Numbered from the stretch's first letter, positions 29,898 to 39,792 are shown. The stretch: DNA of 64,000 nucleotides from CBDCVO01 sp965223085 (GCA_965223085.1 OZ244981.1:1860001-1924000), one strand, 5' to 3'. Made by a program: numbers and translations. Notes: a model not told the origin generated them from the sequence alone.

Positions 29898-30701
29898 GTG
29901 AGTTCGCGGGCGTCCACACAAGGTCATTTTCACTATTTTGCCTACTTCACACTCATACTGCTCGCGGTAGTCGCGTGGCTGTTTATGTTTCTCGGCGCGC
30001 GCGCGATGGAACAAATGCACGGTGCTGATTGGATGGTGCATTGGATGCATGCCATGATGCAACCTGGTGACATCGGACCGTATTTGGTGGCTACGTTTCT
30101 CATGTGGGCCGTGATGATGATTGCCATGATGACGCCCGCAGTGCTGCCGATATTACGGGTCTACGCAAAACTCGAACACGGTACAACACCAGGCAATAAA
30201 CTGGTTCGTGAACCGGTAGTGTTCGCGCTGGCCTATCTCGCGGTATGGATAGGCTTTAGCGGCCTGGCAACTTTGTGTCAGTGGTGTTTGCACAGTAGCG
30301 GTTTGTTGACCGGTCATGCGCTGGCGTCCCGCCCACTCATCGCCGGAGCGCTCGCCTTGCTCGCCGGCCTCTATCAGTTCACGCCGATGAAGAGCGCGTG
30401 TTTGCGTCACTGCCAAAGTCCCATGGGATTCTTGTTAAGCCATTGGCACCCGCATGTTGCGGGCGCCTTACGCATGGGTTCGGCTCTGGGCGCCTACTGC
30501 CTCGGGTGTTGTTGGGCCTTGATGTTAGTGATGTTCATCGGTGGCGTAATGAGCGTAGTGACTATGGCGATTGTGAGTGGACTCATACTCTTGGAACGGC
30601 TTCTCCCCCCAGCGCATTGGAGTATCCGCTTGCCGGGGGTGCTGCTTATCGTCGTTGGGGTCGTGGTGTTAGTATGTACGGCTGGATGCGCGCGCGTCTA
30701 A
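29898..30701 (+). CDS. DUF2182 domain membrane protein
   Basis: This 267-aa polytopic protein is predicted to have about six membrane segments. Key blocks are FLMWAVMMIAMMTPAVLPIL (the MWxVMMxAMM hallmark of DUF2182, annotated as a predicted metal-binding integral membrane protein), YLAVWIGFSGLATLCQWCL, YCLGCCWALMLVMFIGGVMS and HWSIRLPGVLLIVVGVVVLV, plus His/Cys/Met-rich helices. It partners with the upstream DUF1326 gene. Its 3' end overlaps the convergent yggX gene by 4 nt. A metal/redox-related membrane role is likely but unproven. Confidence 0.87.
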   Translation: MSSRASTQGHFHYFAYFTLILLAVVAWLFMFLGARAMEQMHGADWMVHWMHAMMQPGDIGPYLVATFLMWAVMMIAMMTPAVLPILRVYAKLEHGTTPGNKLVREPVVFALAYLAVWIGFSGLATLCQWCLHSSGLLTGHALASRPLIAGALALLAGLYQFTPMKSACLRHCQSPMGFLLSHWHPHVAGALRMGSALGAYCLGCCWALMLVMFIGGVMSVVTMAIVSGLILLERLLPPAHWSIRLPGVLLIVVGVVVLVCTAGCARV

Positions 30702-30970
30702 GACGTCGGCGGTTGATATTCCTGTGGGCGTTCAGAACCTCCACCGAAAAAGAATTTCTCCATTTCAGTTTCCAAGAAACGGCGGTCTTTCGGTTCGATT
30801 GGCGTCAAGCGATATTCGTTGATTAGTATCGTTTGGTGTTGCAGCCACTGCTGCCAAGCCGCTTTCGATACATTTTCGAAAATTTTTTGACCGAGTTCAC
30901 CCGGATATGGTGGCATTTCTAAACCTTCGGCTTCGTGACCAAGTTTGATGCATTCGACGGTGCGACTCAC
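30698..30970 (-). CDS. yggX: Fe(2+)-trafficking / oxidative-stress protein YggX
   Basis: This 90-aa protein reads MSRTVECIKLGHEAEGLEMP, PYPGELGQKIFENVSKAAWQ and QWLQHQTILINEYRLTPIEP, the complete YggX signature including the conserved early Cys. YggX helps protect Fe-S clusters and supply iron. Its gene overlaps the mutY stop by 4 nt, a conserved gammaproteobacterial pairing that fits the Fe-S cluster in MutY. Confidence 0.96.
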   Translation of the reverse strand: MSRTVECIKLGHEAEGLEMPPYPGELGQKIFENVSKAAWQQWLQHQTILINEYRLTPIEPKDRRFLETEMEKFFFGGGSERPQEYQPPTS

Positions 30971-32046
30971 GGTAGTTGCTCCTGTGACAAGCCTGCTAAC
31001 TCCCCGATCAGTTTTTCTACGGGACGCGGTAGGCCAATATGTGCAGGGTCTGCGATCTTATACCAAAGCCATTGCTCTGGCGCCATGACGCGATCTTTGT
31101 GCCCCGTGACCGCAAATAGCTGCGTTCGAATCCGCAGCCGGAAATGGGTGAATGCATGCGTCATTTCTTGGTAGTGTTGTGCCGCGGAAGTACGTACGAC
31201 GCCATGCTGATCACACCAATGGTCGATCGTGACGAGCGCATCGTCGCCCACTTCGGGAAAACACCAGAGACCGCCCCACACCCCGCTCGGTGGACGTCGC
31301 TTGAGTAAGAGTACGCCGCTTGCTTGTCGGCATATTAAAAAAACTGTTTCCCGTAAGGGTAATTTGCGCTGCGGTTTGCTGGCCGGATAACACGAGGATC
31401 TACCAGCTAAATGGGCGCGGCAGTGCGCGGCAAGTGGACACGCCTCGCAGCGTGGACGGGTTCGTGTGCATATCTTGGCGCCGAGGTCCATGATTGCCTG
31501 GGTGTAATTCGCGACACAGGTGTGCGGTAGATGGTGTTCGGCCAATGCCCAAAGTTTACGTGCTATCGAGGTGCTACCAGGCCAACCCTCGATCGCATGG
31601 TAACGAGCGAGCACACGTTTGGCGTTCCCGTCCAAAATCGCGTGCCTTTGGCCGCAGCTCAGGGCGAGAATTGCACCAGCGCTAGAACGTCCGATCCCCG
31701 GTAGGGCGAGAAGATCGGCAAAGGTCGTCGGTACTTCGCCGTGATGCTGTTGTTGTATTTGCTGGGCAGCGCGATGAAGATTGCGAGCGCGCGCATAGTA
31801 ACCGAGACCCGTCCATAGATGCAGTACTTCGTCAACCGTCGCAGCAGCGAGCGCGCCGCAGTGAGGAAAGCGTTGCATAAAACGCCGGTAGTAGGGGATG
31901 ACGGTTTCGACCTGCGTTTGCTGCAACATAATTTCCGAGACCCACACGCGATAGGGCGTCGCTCGTTGTTGCCAGGGGAGCTCGTGACGGCCGTGTACCT
32001 CGAACCAGGCAAGCAGGGGTTCACTTAACTGTTTCAATTGCGCCAT
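30967..32046 (-). CDS. mutY: Adenine DNA glycosylase MutY
   Basis: This 359-aa DNA glycosylase removes adenine opposite 8-oxoguanine. The catalytic Glu is in RVWVSEIMLQQTQVETVIPY, the helix-hairpin-helix in ALPGIGRSSAGAILAL, the catalytic Asp region in QAIMDLGAKIC, and the 4Fe-4S ligands in ICTRTRPRCEACPLAAHCRA. A NUDIX-like C-terminal domain (LPLRETVFLICRQASGVLLL, GLWCFPEVGDD, MTHAFTHFRLRI) recognises 8-oxoG. It is co-transcribed with yggX and lies 84 bp after the asmA-like gene. Confidence 0.97.
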   Translation of the reverse strand: MAQLKQLSEPLLAWFEVHGRHELPWQQRATPYRVWVSEIMLQQTQVETVIPYYRRFMQRFPHCGALAAATVDEVLHLWTGLGYYARARNLHRAAQQIQQQHHGEVPTTFADLLALPGIGRSSAGAILALSCGQRHAILDGNAKRVLARYHAIEGWPGSTSIARKLWALAEHHLPHTCVANYTQAIMDLGAKICTRTRPRCEACPLAAHCRAHLAGRSSCYPASKPQRKLPLRETVFLICRQASGVLLLKRRPPSGVWGGLWCFPEVGDDALVTIDHWCDQHGVVRTSAAQHYQEMTHAFTHFRLRIRTQLFAVTGHKDRVMAPEQWLWYKIADPAHIGLPRPVEKLIGELAGLSQEQLP

Positions 32047-32130
32047 GTCCTATGGCCGACAGCATCGCGAACGGGTGTAGTGCGATTTTTTACTGTCTGT
32101 TGAGCTGGTGCACATGATGGCGCGCAGCCG

Positions 32131-35100
32131 CTAAAATTTGAAAAGTTTTTTCAGTGCTTTACCTGCTTTGTCGCCGATAACGTCGTCAAATTTTTCTTTA
32201 ACTTTTTCTTGCACTGCTTTTTTCGCCACCGTACTTAAGATCCCGCCGTAATCTGGTTTGCAACTGGCCGGTCCGATCGCGCCATGGCATTGCACCAGCA
32301 CCGAATAGCCGCCGAGATTGTAAGTCCGATCGCCGCGTTCACTACGCGCCTCCGTGACCCCCACGGCAAGATCATATTTCATCGAATTGTTGTGCAAATT
32401 GGCCAGCATGCCTTTGCCCTTGAGCGTAAAACCGACACCATCGAGCACTAAGTCCTGGTTGTGAATCACGCCATTATTCACATCGAGGTTCCCCGTAAGC
32501 GAACGAAACTCGGTTCGTCCTCCTGTGGGGATTGGTGCCGGCGATTTGCTCTCGATGATGACTTCTGCAGTCTCCAAAATCTTGGGTACATCGACGCCGT
32601 GTACGGTGCCATTATGCGCATCGATCTTGATTTTCCCAGAGAGCGATTTCTTTAGTCTATTGCTGTCGTCGCCTTGGGCTCGCAGTTTGGCGTCCAAGTT
32701 TGCAGTGCCGACGATCTTGTCGTTATCGGCGGTGTCTTTCATCAAGGGTTGCAACTGCACACTAGCTAGGTGGGACTGAATGCTTAGTTGCGGTTCTTTG
32801 CGGGTCGCGTCGAGGGCGACGTTGCCCTGGTATTGTCCTTCGTAGAGTTCCGCTGTAATCGGTGCAGCTTTGATGTGGCCGTCATTGCCGCTAATCGACA
32901 GCTTGACCTGATTGAGTTTCGCACCCGAAATTTGCAGAAAACCGACAGTTAAATCACCCCTAATTTTAAGACGACGCAGCATTTCGAGCGGTAGCTGGGC
33001 CGCGCCGACGGCCGCGGCTTCAGGCGTGACGGCACGTGTTTTGTTCGTCGGTGCTAGATAACGATCGGCATTTAGAGCATCGACGTTGAGCGTAAAAGAA
33101 ACATCTGGACGGGAAAAGTCCGCGACGTCGAGACGACCGGTAATCGTCGTGTCGTCTAATTTCGCACTCAAGTTATCGACACTCAGACCGCTCGGTGCAC
33201 TCTTAAACGCAGTTTTCAGCGCTACTTTTGTAAGTGCTTTGCCGTCGGCCATCGGCGGTAGGTCCTGTTTTAAGCTTCTCATGACGTGACGCAGATTGAA
33301 CTCAGGAACGCTGAGATCGCCGCTGATGATCGCTTGCGTTTTCAGTTCGCGTGCTTCTAAGTTGGCCTGCGCGTTAAGGCCGAGTCCCGTGAGCCGCACA
33401 TCAGTGACGTCAAAAGTACCTTTGTCGAGATTGGCACGCGCCGCGCCCGCCTCGAGTTTTAAGTCCACCGCGTCACCGCGCTCGCCTTTGACTTGCGCGA
33501 GCAGGGTCAGTGGCGTGATGCTCAGGTCGTTCATCGTACCCTTAACGGCGGCGTCGACGTCGAGCGAGCGGATGGATTTTGCGAGACCTGCCCGGCCGAT
33601 GGCACTTAAAAATGCCGCGGGGTCGGTACTGTTGATACGAAAGTTTCCGTCGACCGGTGCGGAACCCTCGTTGATGTTCTCAGCGGTGAAACGCCCATCG
33701 ATCGACAAGCCTGCTGCTTGTGCAGCGAGCGTCGATAGGTCGATGCGTCCTTGCTTTAAGTTCGTGGCAAATGTCGAGTCGAGGGAAAACGATTTGCGTT
33801 TAGTTTTTGCTAACGAGCGGGCAATTTCGTTGAGTCCGCTAGTAGGACCTTGAAGCGTTCCAACGACGGCCAGCAGCCCCGGCAAGTCTGGTCCGCTTGC
33901 CGATAATTGACCGTTGAATGACGGTGCTTCCGTGGCGAGGTCGTGGGCTTCAAGCGCACCAGCTATATCATTGCCGAGTATTTTTCCGCTTAGCTTCGGG
34001 AGATCGAAGCGGCCGACGGCGAGATCGGCATCAAGCTCAGTGGTGAGCGCGTAACTTTTGTCTTTGACGCTCGCCAAGGTGCCCACGATGTTGTCGACCA
34101 TCTCTGCGTTCGCGCCTTGCAGCTGCGCGAGGATCGCGAGTAAAGATTCTATATCTTGTCCGCGGGCGGTGAGGGAGCCGCCGAAAGCTGGTTTTCCGCC
34201 CCGGTCGACTTTCGCTGCATGTTTTTTCGCCTCGATAACCGCGCTAATGTCGTTGTCCATCAATTTCGCGCGGAGTTGCGGCACATTGAACCGTTCCGCG
34301 GCGAGATCGGCGTCGAGTGCTGCATCGATGCTAAAGGCTTTGTTTTTGCGCGCACTCAGTAGTTTGTACAGCGTTTCACTCGCTTTCGCATCGGTGCCAC
34401 GCAATTGCCCCAAAACGAGCAAGACCGCAGGGAGATCGGCGCCCTTGGCCGCCAGGTGTCCGCGCGCGGCCGGCGTATCCGTATGCACACGCTCTGCGCT
34501 GAGCTCGCCGTTGACGGTGGCGCCTAGGAGTTCGCCGGAGAAGGTCTCGACGTTGACGATACCGGTCTCCATGTTGGCGTCGAAGTGGGTCTTGAAACTG
34601 AAATTGCGGTTTTGCATCCGCGCGAGCTCGGTGGCAGCGGGTAGCTCTAAGGCCTTGAAAAGCGTCAACAGGTCAGCGCCGCGCAGTACTAAATCCCCTT
34701 GCGCACCTGGCCTATCGCCGTCCAAGTTATTGACACCGAGTTCGCCCGCGGCGAATAAGCCGAGACCTTCGAGATTCAAATCGCGGATCATCGCGAGCCC
34801 GTCTTGCAACTGTATGTCTAGTGCTGCGGTCCCCGCGATCTGTGCTTGCTCGTTGGGCAAATTGTTGCCGCGCAAGGTGATTTCCACGGCGAGGGGTTCG
34901 AGCGCGTAATGTTCCTCGCTCAAGTCGTAGGCGACGGTACCCGTGATCGTGCCGTCGCCATCGAGCGCTGGTTGGTTAGCTACAAAATCAGCGGCAAGTT
35001 TGAATTCGATTGGGGTGCCAAACGCGAGTGGGCCGGTCTTGAAATTCAATTTCGACAGGGTCGCCGTGTGATCCTGAGTCGCATCGCGCCAGCTGATGAG

Positions 35101-35571
35101 CGCGTCTTGAATATCGACCCCGCCAAGCGCCAAGGCGTTGATCCCGCCGCCGCGATGTTGCTCCTCCTCGGGTTTAATCAAATCCGCCCAATTGGTCTCG
35201 CCGGCAGCGTTTTTCTCTAGGTGGATTTCCGCGCCATAGAGTTTTATCGCGTCCATTTCGATGCGTTTACCCAGCAGCGGTAGGGTGAGGACCGCGACTT
35301 CCATTTCGTGGGCGATCAGCATCGGTCCCTCGGCAAAGCCCGGTGCATTGGTTAAAGATAGCGGACCCGCTTTAAGACGGAGTTTTGGCCACACCGCCCA
35401 CTCAAGATCGCCCTCGAGCTTTAGTGTGCGTCCGGTTTGCGCAGCGACCCGAGCCTCGATCTGTGCTTTGTAGTCGTTGGGATCGGCAAACGTTAAAAAC
35501 GCGGCTGTGCCGCCGACCACGACGATGACGATGAAAACGAGCAACAGCAACAGTGTTTTTATGACTTTCAT
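32131..35571 (-). CDS. AsmA-family protein (inner-membrane-anchored)
   Basis: This 1146-aa protein is anchored by an N-terminal helix (MKVIKTLLLLLVFIVIVVVG). The AsmA domain starts ADPNDYKAQIEARVAAQTGR and TLKLEGDLEWAVWPKLRLKA. Long beta-rich repeats follow, with recurring segments of the type ARGxDLPxLLAxLxxLQG (three or four times in the middle, about residues 330-600). It ends GDKAGKALKKLFKF. The AsmA C-terminal region (LTVGFLQISGAKLNQVKLSI) is present. AsmA-like proteins bridge the envelope and affect outer membrane assembly or lipid transport. The start at 35571 follows argH by 14 bp. Confidence 0.9.
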   Translation of the reverse strand: MKVIKTLLLLLVFIVIVVVGGTAAFLTFADPNDYKAQIEARVAAQTGRTLKLEGDLEWAVWPKLRLKAGPLSLTNAPGFAEGPMLIAHEMEVAVLTLPLLGKRIEMDAIKLYGAEIHLEKNAAGETNWADLIKPEEEQHRGGGINALALGGVDIQDALISWRDATQDHTATLSKLNFKTGPLAFGTPIEFKLAADFVANQPALDGDGTITGTVAYDLSEEHYALEPLAVEITLRGNNLPNEQAQIAGTAALDIQLQDGLAMIRDLNLEGLGLFAAGELGVNNLDGDRPGAQGDLVLRGADLLTLFKALELPAATELARMQNRNFSFKTHFDANMETGIVNVETFSGELLGATVNGELSAERVHTDTPAARGHLAAKGADLPAVLLVLGQLRGTDAKASETLYKLLSARKNKAFSIDAALDADLAAERFNVPQLRAKLMDNDISAVIEAKKHAAKVDRGGKPAFGGSLTARGQDIESLLAILAQLQGANAEMVDNIVGTLASVKDKSYALTTELDADLAVGRFDLPKLSGKILGNDIAGALEAHDLATEAPSFNGQLSASGPDLPGLLAVVGTLQGPTSGLNEIARSLAKTKRKSFSLDSTFATNLKQGRIDLSTLAAQAAGLSIDGRFTAENINEGSAPVDGNFRINSTDPAAFLSAIGRAGLAKSIRSLDVDAAVKGTMNDLSITPLTLLAQVKGERGDAVDLKLEAGAARANLDKGTFDVTDVRLTGLGLNAQANLEARELKTQAIISGDLSVPEFNLRHVMRSLKQDLPPMADGKALTKVALKTAFKSAPSGLSVDNLSAKLDDTTITGRLDVADFSRPDVSFTLNVDALNADRYLAPTNKTRAVTPEAAAVGAAQLPLEMLRRLKIRGDLTVGFLQISGAKLNQVKLSISGNDGHIKAAPITAELYEGQYQGNVALDATRKEPQLSIQSHLASVQLQPLMKDTADNDKIVGTANLDAKLRAQGDDSNRLKKSLSGKIKIDAHNGTVHGVDVPKILETAEVIIESKSPAPIPTGGRTEFRSLTGNLDVNNGVIHNQDLVLDGVGFTLKGKGMLANLHNNSMKYDLAVGVTEARSERGDRTYNLGGYSVLVQCHGAIGPASCKPDYGGILSTVAKKAVQEKVKEKFDDVIGDKAGKALKKLFKF

Positions 35572-35585
35572 ACGGCCATATTCCG

Positions 35586-37007
35586 CTATTTCGGGGTCAG
35601 CGAGGCAGGCGACATCGCTTGCAATCTGGCGCGGGCGCGCCCGCATGCGGCGCGAACTTGGGCCGGTGCGGTGCCGCCAATATGGTCACGTGCCGCCAGA
35701 GCCGTATCTAAATTGAGATGCTCGAAGACCTCGGCGGTAATTTTCGGGGCGAGTTTTTGCAAGTCATCAAGACCGAGATCGGCGAGGTCACAATCACGGT
35801 CGAGCGCCATTCTCACAGCCGCACCGACGATTGCGTGGGCGTCACGAAACGGCGTACCGGCAGCAACGAGATAGTCCGCGAGATCGGTCGCCGTTGTAAA
35901 CCCTTGCGCGGCTGCCGCGCGCATACGATCGCGTCGAATAATCAGTGTGGGTACAAGATCGGCGAAGGCGCGCACAGAATTTAGCAAAGTATCGACGGTG
36001 TCGAACAAAGGCTCCTTGTCTTCTTGATTATCTTTGTTATAGGCCAGTGGCTGTGCTTTCATCAAGCTCAGCAAGCCCATCAAGTGGCCAAATATCCGAC
36101 CCGCTTTACCGCGTACTAGTTCCGGCACGTCGGGGTTTTTTTTCTGCGGCATCATGGAGGATCCGGTACAGAACGCATCGTCGAGTTCGATAAAACCGAA
36201 TGCTTGCGAATTCCACAGGATCAACTCCTCAGCCATGCGCGAAAGATGCATCATTAGCATGGCACCGCAGGCGGTGAATTCGACGACAAAATCCCGATCA
36301 CTGACGGCATCTAAAGAATTCTCACACAGTGCGCTGAAACCGAGTAACTGTGCTGTCATGTCGCGATCGATGGGAAACGTGGTGCCTGCTAGTGCGCCGG
36401 ATCCGAGTGGCAACCGGTCGATGCGGCGGCGGCAATCCGTAAAGCGTTCGTGATCGCGACTCAACATTTCAAACCATGCCAGTAAGTGATGGCCGAAAGA
36501 AACCGGCTGGGCCGCCTGTAAATGCGTCAAGCCAGGCATGAGCGTCGCCGCTTCTTGTTCAGCGAGAACGATGATGGCACGCATCAAGCGCTGCATTTCC
36601 GCGCATAGCGTGTCGCTGATCCGGCGCAGGAAGAGCCGGAGATCCGTCGCGACTTGATCGTTGCGCGAGCGCGCGGTGTGTAACTTTTTGCCGACCTCAC
36701 CGATCCGTGTGACCAGGGCGGCTTCGATGTTCATGTGTACGTCTTCGAGCTTGACCGACCATTGGAATTGCCCCGCGTCGATATCTGCGGCGATCGCGCG
36801 CAGTCCTGCGATAATTTGATCGCGCTCCTCCTCGGTCAGTACACCGACAGCGGCCAACATCGTTGCGTGGGCGATGGAACCCGCGATGTCGTCGCTCGCC
36901 AAACGCTGATCGAATGCGACCGAAGCAGTAAACGCTTCAACAAACTCGTCCGTTGTGCCGCTAAAACGACCGGTCCACGGTTTTTCGGCGTCGCTGGGTT
37001 TTTGCAT
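35586..37007 (-). CDS. argH: Argininosuccinate lyase
   Basis: This 473-aa enzyme of the last arginine step cleaves argininosuccinate to arginine and fumarate. Motifs are WTGRFSGTTDEFVEAFTASV, HTARSRNDQVATDLRLF, GLTHLQAAQPVSFGHHLLAW and the fumarase/ASL signature TGSSMMPQKKNPDVPELVRG. Length and all blocks are standard. It is divergent from algZ-algR, an arrangement known from Pseudomonas, and is followed by the asmA-like gene. Confidence 0.98.
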   Translation of the reverse strand: MQKPSDAEKPWTGRFSGTTDEFVEAFTASVAFDQRLASDDIAGSIAHATMLAAVGVLTEEERDQIIAGLRAIAADIDAGQFQWSVKLEDVHMNIEAALVTRIGEVGKKLHTARSRNDQVATDLRLFLRRISDTLCAEMQRLMRAIIVLAEQEAATLMPGLTHLQAAQPVSFGHHLLAWFEMLSRDHERFTDCRRRIDRLPLGSGALAGTTFPIDRDMTAQLLGFSALCENSLDAVSDRDFVVEFTACGAMLMMHLSRMAEELILWNSQAFGFIELDDAFCTGSSMMPQKKNPDVPELVRGKAGRIFGHLMGLLSLMKAQPLAYNKDNQEDKEPLFDTVDTLLNSVRAFADLVPTLIIRRDRMRAAAAQGFTTATDLADYLVAAGTPFRDAHAIVGAAVRMALDRDCDLADLGLDDLQKLAPKITAEVFEHLNLDTALAARDHIGGTAPAQVRAACGRARARLQAMSPASLTPK

Positions 37008-37140
37008 CGTTTGAGCTGCAGAGAAGTCGTAACCAGTATAACGTAAGCAGTGCCGGCGCGGCGCAGCGCCATTGCATTGACGCGGAGTCTTTGGGCCACG
37101 ACACTGGCGATTTGAGCGCAGCGTTACCTGCGAGGGGCGG

Positions 37141-38190
37141 ATGAACGAATCATCACGGTCTTTATTTCTTCCCGACCTATGTGGTTACCGCGCGCTTTTC
37201 GGCGTCCTAATCATCGGGGAATTGTTGACTTTCGTGTTAGTCATGGCGCGCAAGGGCGTTGGCACCACGGCTTTTGACGATCTCGCGTTGTTATCGTTAT
37301 ACGTGCAGTTGATCGGTTTGGGTGCGGCCGCGGCTTTGTGCTTATCGCGTGGGTGGTTGCAACAGCTACCGGAAAAAATTGCAGCCGTGAGTAGCTATAT
37401 TATCGTGATGGTCGTTGTTCTCGCGGTCGCCGAAGCAGCCTGGTATCTCGTTAACCCGGTCGTTGGGGCCGGTGCGATCATCGGTTTGCAGCATCAGGAT
37501 TTTCTCGCTCGTACGCTCGGCATCAGCGCCATTGTCGCCGCCGCCACCTTACGCTATTTCTATGTGCAACATCATTGGAAGCAGCGGACCGCATCGGAAG
37601 CGCGTGCCCGGCTCGATGCCTTGCAGGCTCGCATACGACCCCATTTCCTCTTTAATTGCATGAACACCATTGCCAGTCTTACCCGTAGCGATGCAGCGAG
37701 TGCGGAACGCGCGGTAGAAGATCTGTCGGAATTGTTGCGCGTACCACTTAGTGAGGGTCCGCGTCTCGTGAAACTGAACGAAGAATTGGATCTCGCGCGC
37801 CGTTATCTCGCTATCGAAAAACTACGGCTCGGCGATCGTCTAAGCATCGCCTGGCAAGTCGACGACCGTGCGTTGGTTGCTGAGCTACCACCGCTTACCC
37901 TGCAACCCTTGGTCGAAAACGCGATCTATCATGGTGTTGAACAGCTGACCGAGGGCGGTACCATCGCCATTAAGGTTGCACGACATGGTGACCGCGTCGT
38001 GATAGAAATTGTCAATCCGGTGCCGAGCAGTGGGCCCAAAAGTAGCGGCGGTAATCGTGTTGCACAGGAAAACGTGCGCCTCCGATTGCAAGCCAATTTT
38101 GCGACACAGGGGCTGCTGGAAGTCTTCGCTGAGGAGACTAGCTATCGGGTTGTCGTGCAGATTCCGGCACATGCGCAAGAGCATCGCTAA
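37141..38190 (+). CDS. algZ: LytS-type sensor histidine kinase (AlgZ/FimS-like)
   Basis: This 349-aa protein has about four membrane helices in the first ~130 residues (FGVLIIGELLTFVLVMA, LYVQLIGLGAAAALCL, YIIVMVVVLAVAEAAWYLV). Then comes the His_kinase domain with RIRPHFLFNCMNTIASL, where His168 is the usual phospho-acceptor of this class, and the HATPase motif PLTLQPLVENAIYHGVEQ. The C-terminal G-box (GGNRVAQENVRLRLQANF) is modified from the usual GxGL/GxGNxR. The next gene, a LytTR response regulator, starts directly after its stop, the AlgZ-AlgR arrangement. The alginate biosynthesis genes themselves are not in the window, so the regulated trait here is unknown. Confidence 0.92.
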   Translation: MNESSRSLFLPDLCGYRALFGVLIIGELLTFVLVMARKGVGTTAFDDLALLSLYVQLIGLGAAAALCLSRGWLQQLPEKIAAVSSYIIVMVVVLAVAEAAWYLVNPVVGAGAIIGLQHQDFLARTLGISAIVAAATLRYFYVQHHWKQRTASEARARLDALQARIRPHFLFNCMNTIASLTRSDAASAERAVEDLSELLRVPLSEGPRLVKLNEELDLARRYLAIEKLRLGDRLSIAWQVDDRALVAELPPLTLQPLVENAIYHGVEQLTEGGTIAIKVARHGDRVVIEIVNPVPSSGPKSSGGNRVAQENVRLRLQANFATQGLLEVFAEETSYRVVVQIPAHAQEHR

Positions 38191-38913
38191 ATGCGTTTAC
38201 TGATCGTTGATGACGAACCGCTTGCACGTGCGCGCCTGCGTAACCAAGTCCTCGATCTCAATATCGGCGAGATCGTTGGTGAAGCAGCCGACGGTGCGGA
38301 AGCCATCGATTGTGTCGTGGCATTGAAGCCGGATGTCGTGTTGCTGGATATTCGAATGCCGCGTATGGATGGGCTCGAAACCGCGCGCCATCTCGCCAAG
38401 CTTGCCAAACCACCCGCGGTTATTTTTACGACCGCTTACGACCAACATGCGCTGGCGGCATTTGATGCCAGTGCGATCGACTATTTGCTCAAGCCGATCC
38501 GCCGAGACCGGCTCGCGACGGCGTTGGACAAAGCGGGCGCGATTTCGGCAGTGCGTTTAGCTCGCACTCGCGACGAGGTCGCTGCGCGCAATTATTTGAG
38601 CGCGGTCGACAAAGGCGGTTTGAAGCTAGTGCCGGTTGACGAGGTACGTTGCCTGCAAGCCGATCAGGGTTATGTGTCGGTGCAATGGAGTGGTCCCGCC
38701 GTGCTGGTAGAAGAATCTTTGCGTAATTTAGAGCAGGAATTCGGTGAGACTTTTATGCGCATCCACCGCAATACCCTGGTCGCGGTTCAGTACGTCATCG
38801 CGCTCGAGCGCGCATCCGACGGTACGATGCAAGTGATCCTGCGCGATCACAGCGAGCCGCTGGCGGTAAGCCGACGTTTAGTCCCGCAAGTACGCAAACG
38901 CTTGCGCGGCTAA
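38191..38913 (+). CDS. algR: LytTR-family response regulator (AlgR-like)
   Basis: This 240-aa regulator has an N-terminal receiver (MRLLIVDDEPLARARLRNQV; phospho-acceptor Asp53 in VVLLDIRMPRMDG; Lys in LLKPIRRD). The C-terminal LytTR DNA-binding domain (~135-240) has LVPVDEVRCLQADQGYVSVQ, LVEESLRNLEQEFGETFMRI, HRNTLVAVQYV and SEPLAVSRRLVPQVRKRLRG. The gene abuts the kinase gene with no gap. It is the AlgR counterpart. Confidence 0.95.
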   Translation: MRLLIVDDEPLARARLRNQVLDLNIGEIVGEAADGAEAIDCVVALKPDVVLLDIRMPRMDGLETARHLAKLAKPPAVIFTTAYDQHALAAFDASAIDYLLKPIRRDRLATALDKAGAISAVRLARTRDEVAARNYLSAVDKGGLKLVPVDEVRCLQADQGYVSVQWSGPAVLVEESLRNLEQEFGETFMRIHRNTLVAVQYVIALERASDGTMQVILRDHSEPLAVSRRLVPQVRKRLRG

Positions 38914-38952
38914 CTGTGCCAGGGGACGCAAAGGGATCGCTGTAGGCAGGTC

Positions 38953-39684
38953 CTAGTCGTAATCTCCGTAGCGCGATTGCAGAATAGCCAGTGCTGTCAG
39001 GGCGGCGGTTTCGGTGCGCAATGTCCGGGGTCCGAGGCGCCAGCACCGATAGTTCGCCGCATTCAATGCCGCTAATTCGGGTTCGTCAAATCCCCCTTCA
39101 GGACCTACCAGCAAACTCACGCTTGTGGGTGCGGCGGTGGGCGCAAATGCGGGTATCCCGGCTTGTCGCGGGTGTAACACTATGCGACAGTCATTGCGGT
39201 CAGCCGCGATGTGATCTGCCAGGCTCAAGACGGGTGCGAGGCGTGGTATGCGGGTGCGGCCGCTTTGCTCGCAGGCCTGTGTAATAATGCTTTGCCAGTG
39301 CGCTTGTCGTTTCGCCGCGCGCTTGTGATCGAGTCGCACTACCGTGCGTTTAGCCGCGATCGGCACGATCACCTTGGCACCTAATTCGACCGATTTTTGC
39401 ATGACTAAATCCATGCGCGCGCCGCGCGCGATGCCTTGCGCAACGGTGATCGACAGGCACGATTCTCGATCGATGGGATCAAACTCGTCTAGCTGCAGGC
39501 TGATTTTGTTACCACGAACATCGACGCAATGCCCGTGGTACTCGCCGCCGGCGCCGTTAAATACGATAAGCTCGTCCCCGGCGCGAATTCGCACGACCGA
39601 GCGTAGATGGTGCGCTGCGGCGTCTGGTACGCTTATTGTTGCGCCGATGCGCAGCGCTAGGGGAACGTAGACACGTTTTTTCAT
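38953..39684 (-). CDS. rsmE: 16S rRNA m3U1498 methyltransferase RsmE
   Basis: This 243-aa SPOUT-class RNA methyltransferase has MKKRVYVPLALRIGATISVP, an N-terminal PUA-like part (GDELIVFNGAGGEYHG), VAQGIARGARMDLVMQKSVE, TQACEQSGRTRIPRLAPVLS, VGPEGGFDEPELAAL and the knot motif RLGPRTLRTETAALTAL. It is convergent with algR (40 bp apart) and divergent from the TerB-like gene. Confidence 0.96.
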   Translation of the reverse strand: MKKRVYVPLALRIGATISVPDAAAHHLRSVVRIRAGDELIVFNGAGGEYHGHCVDVRGNKISLQLDEFDPIDRESCLSITVAQGIARGARMDLVMQKSVELGAKVIVPIAAKRTVVRLDHKRAAKRQAHWQSIITQACEQSGRTRIPRLAPVLSLADHIAADRNDCRIVLHPRQAGIPAFAPTAAPTSVSLLVGPEGGFDEPELAALNAANYRCWRLGPRTLRTETAALTALAILQSRYGDYD

Positions 39685-39792
39685 GAGTCAACAACGATAT
39701 AAGCCATGATACAACTTGGCGTTGCGCTGGTTCACTACCGCGGCCCTCATGTAATATCCGGGCTAGTTGACCACCGCTTTTGCCCCAATACG

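Noticed and set aside
32131..35571. Long plus-strand frames (for example 33296-33853 and 34058-34909) opposite the asmA-like gene
   Set aside because: They are shadows in a GC-rich repetitive gene, with Ser/Ala/Arg-biased translations and no domains.
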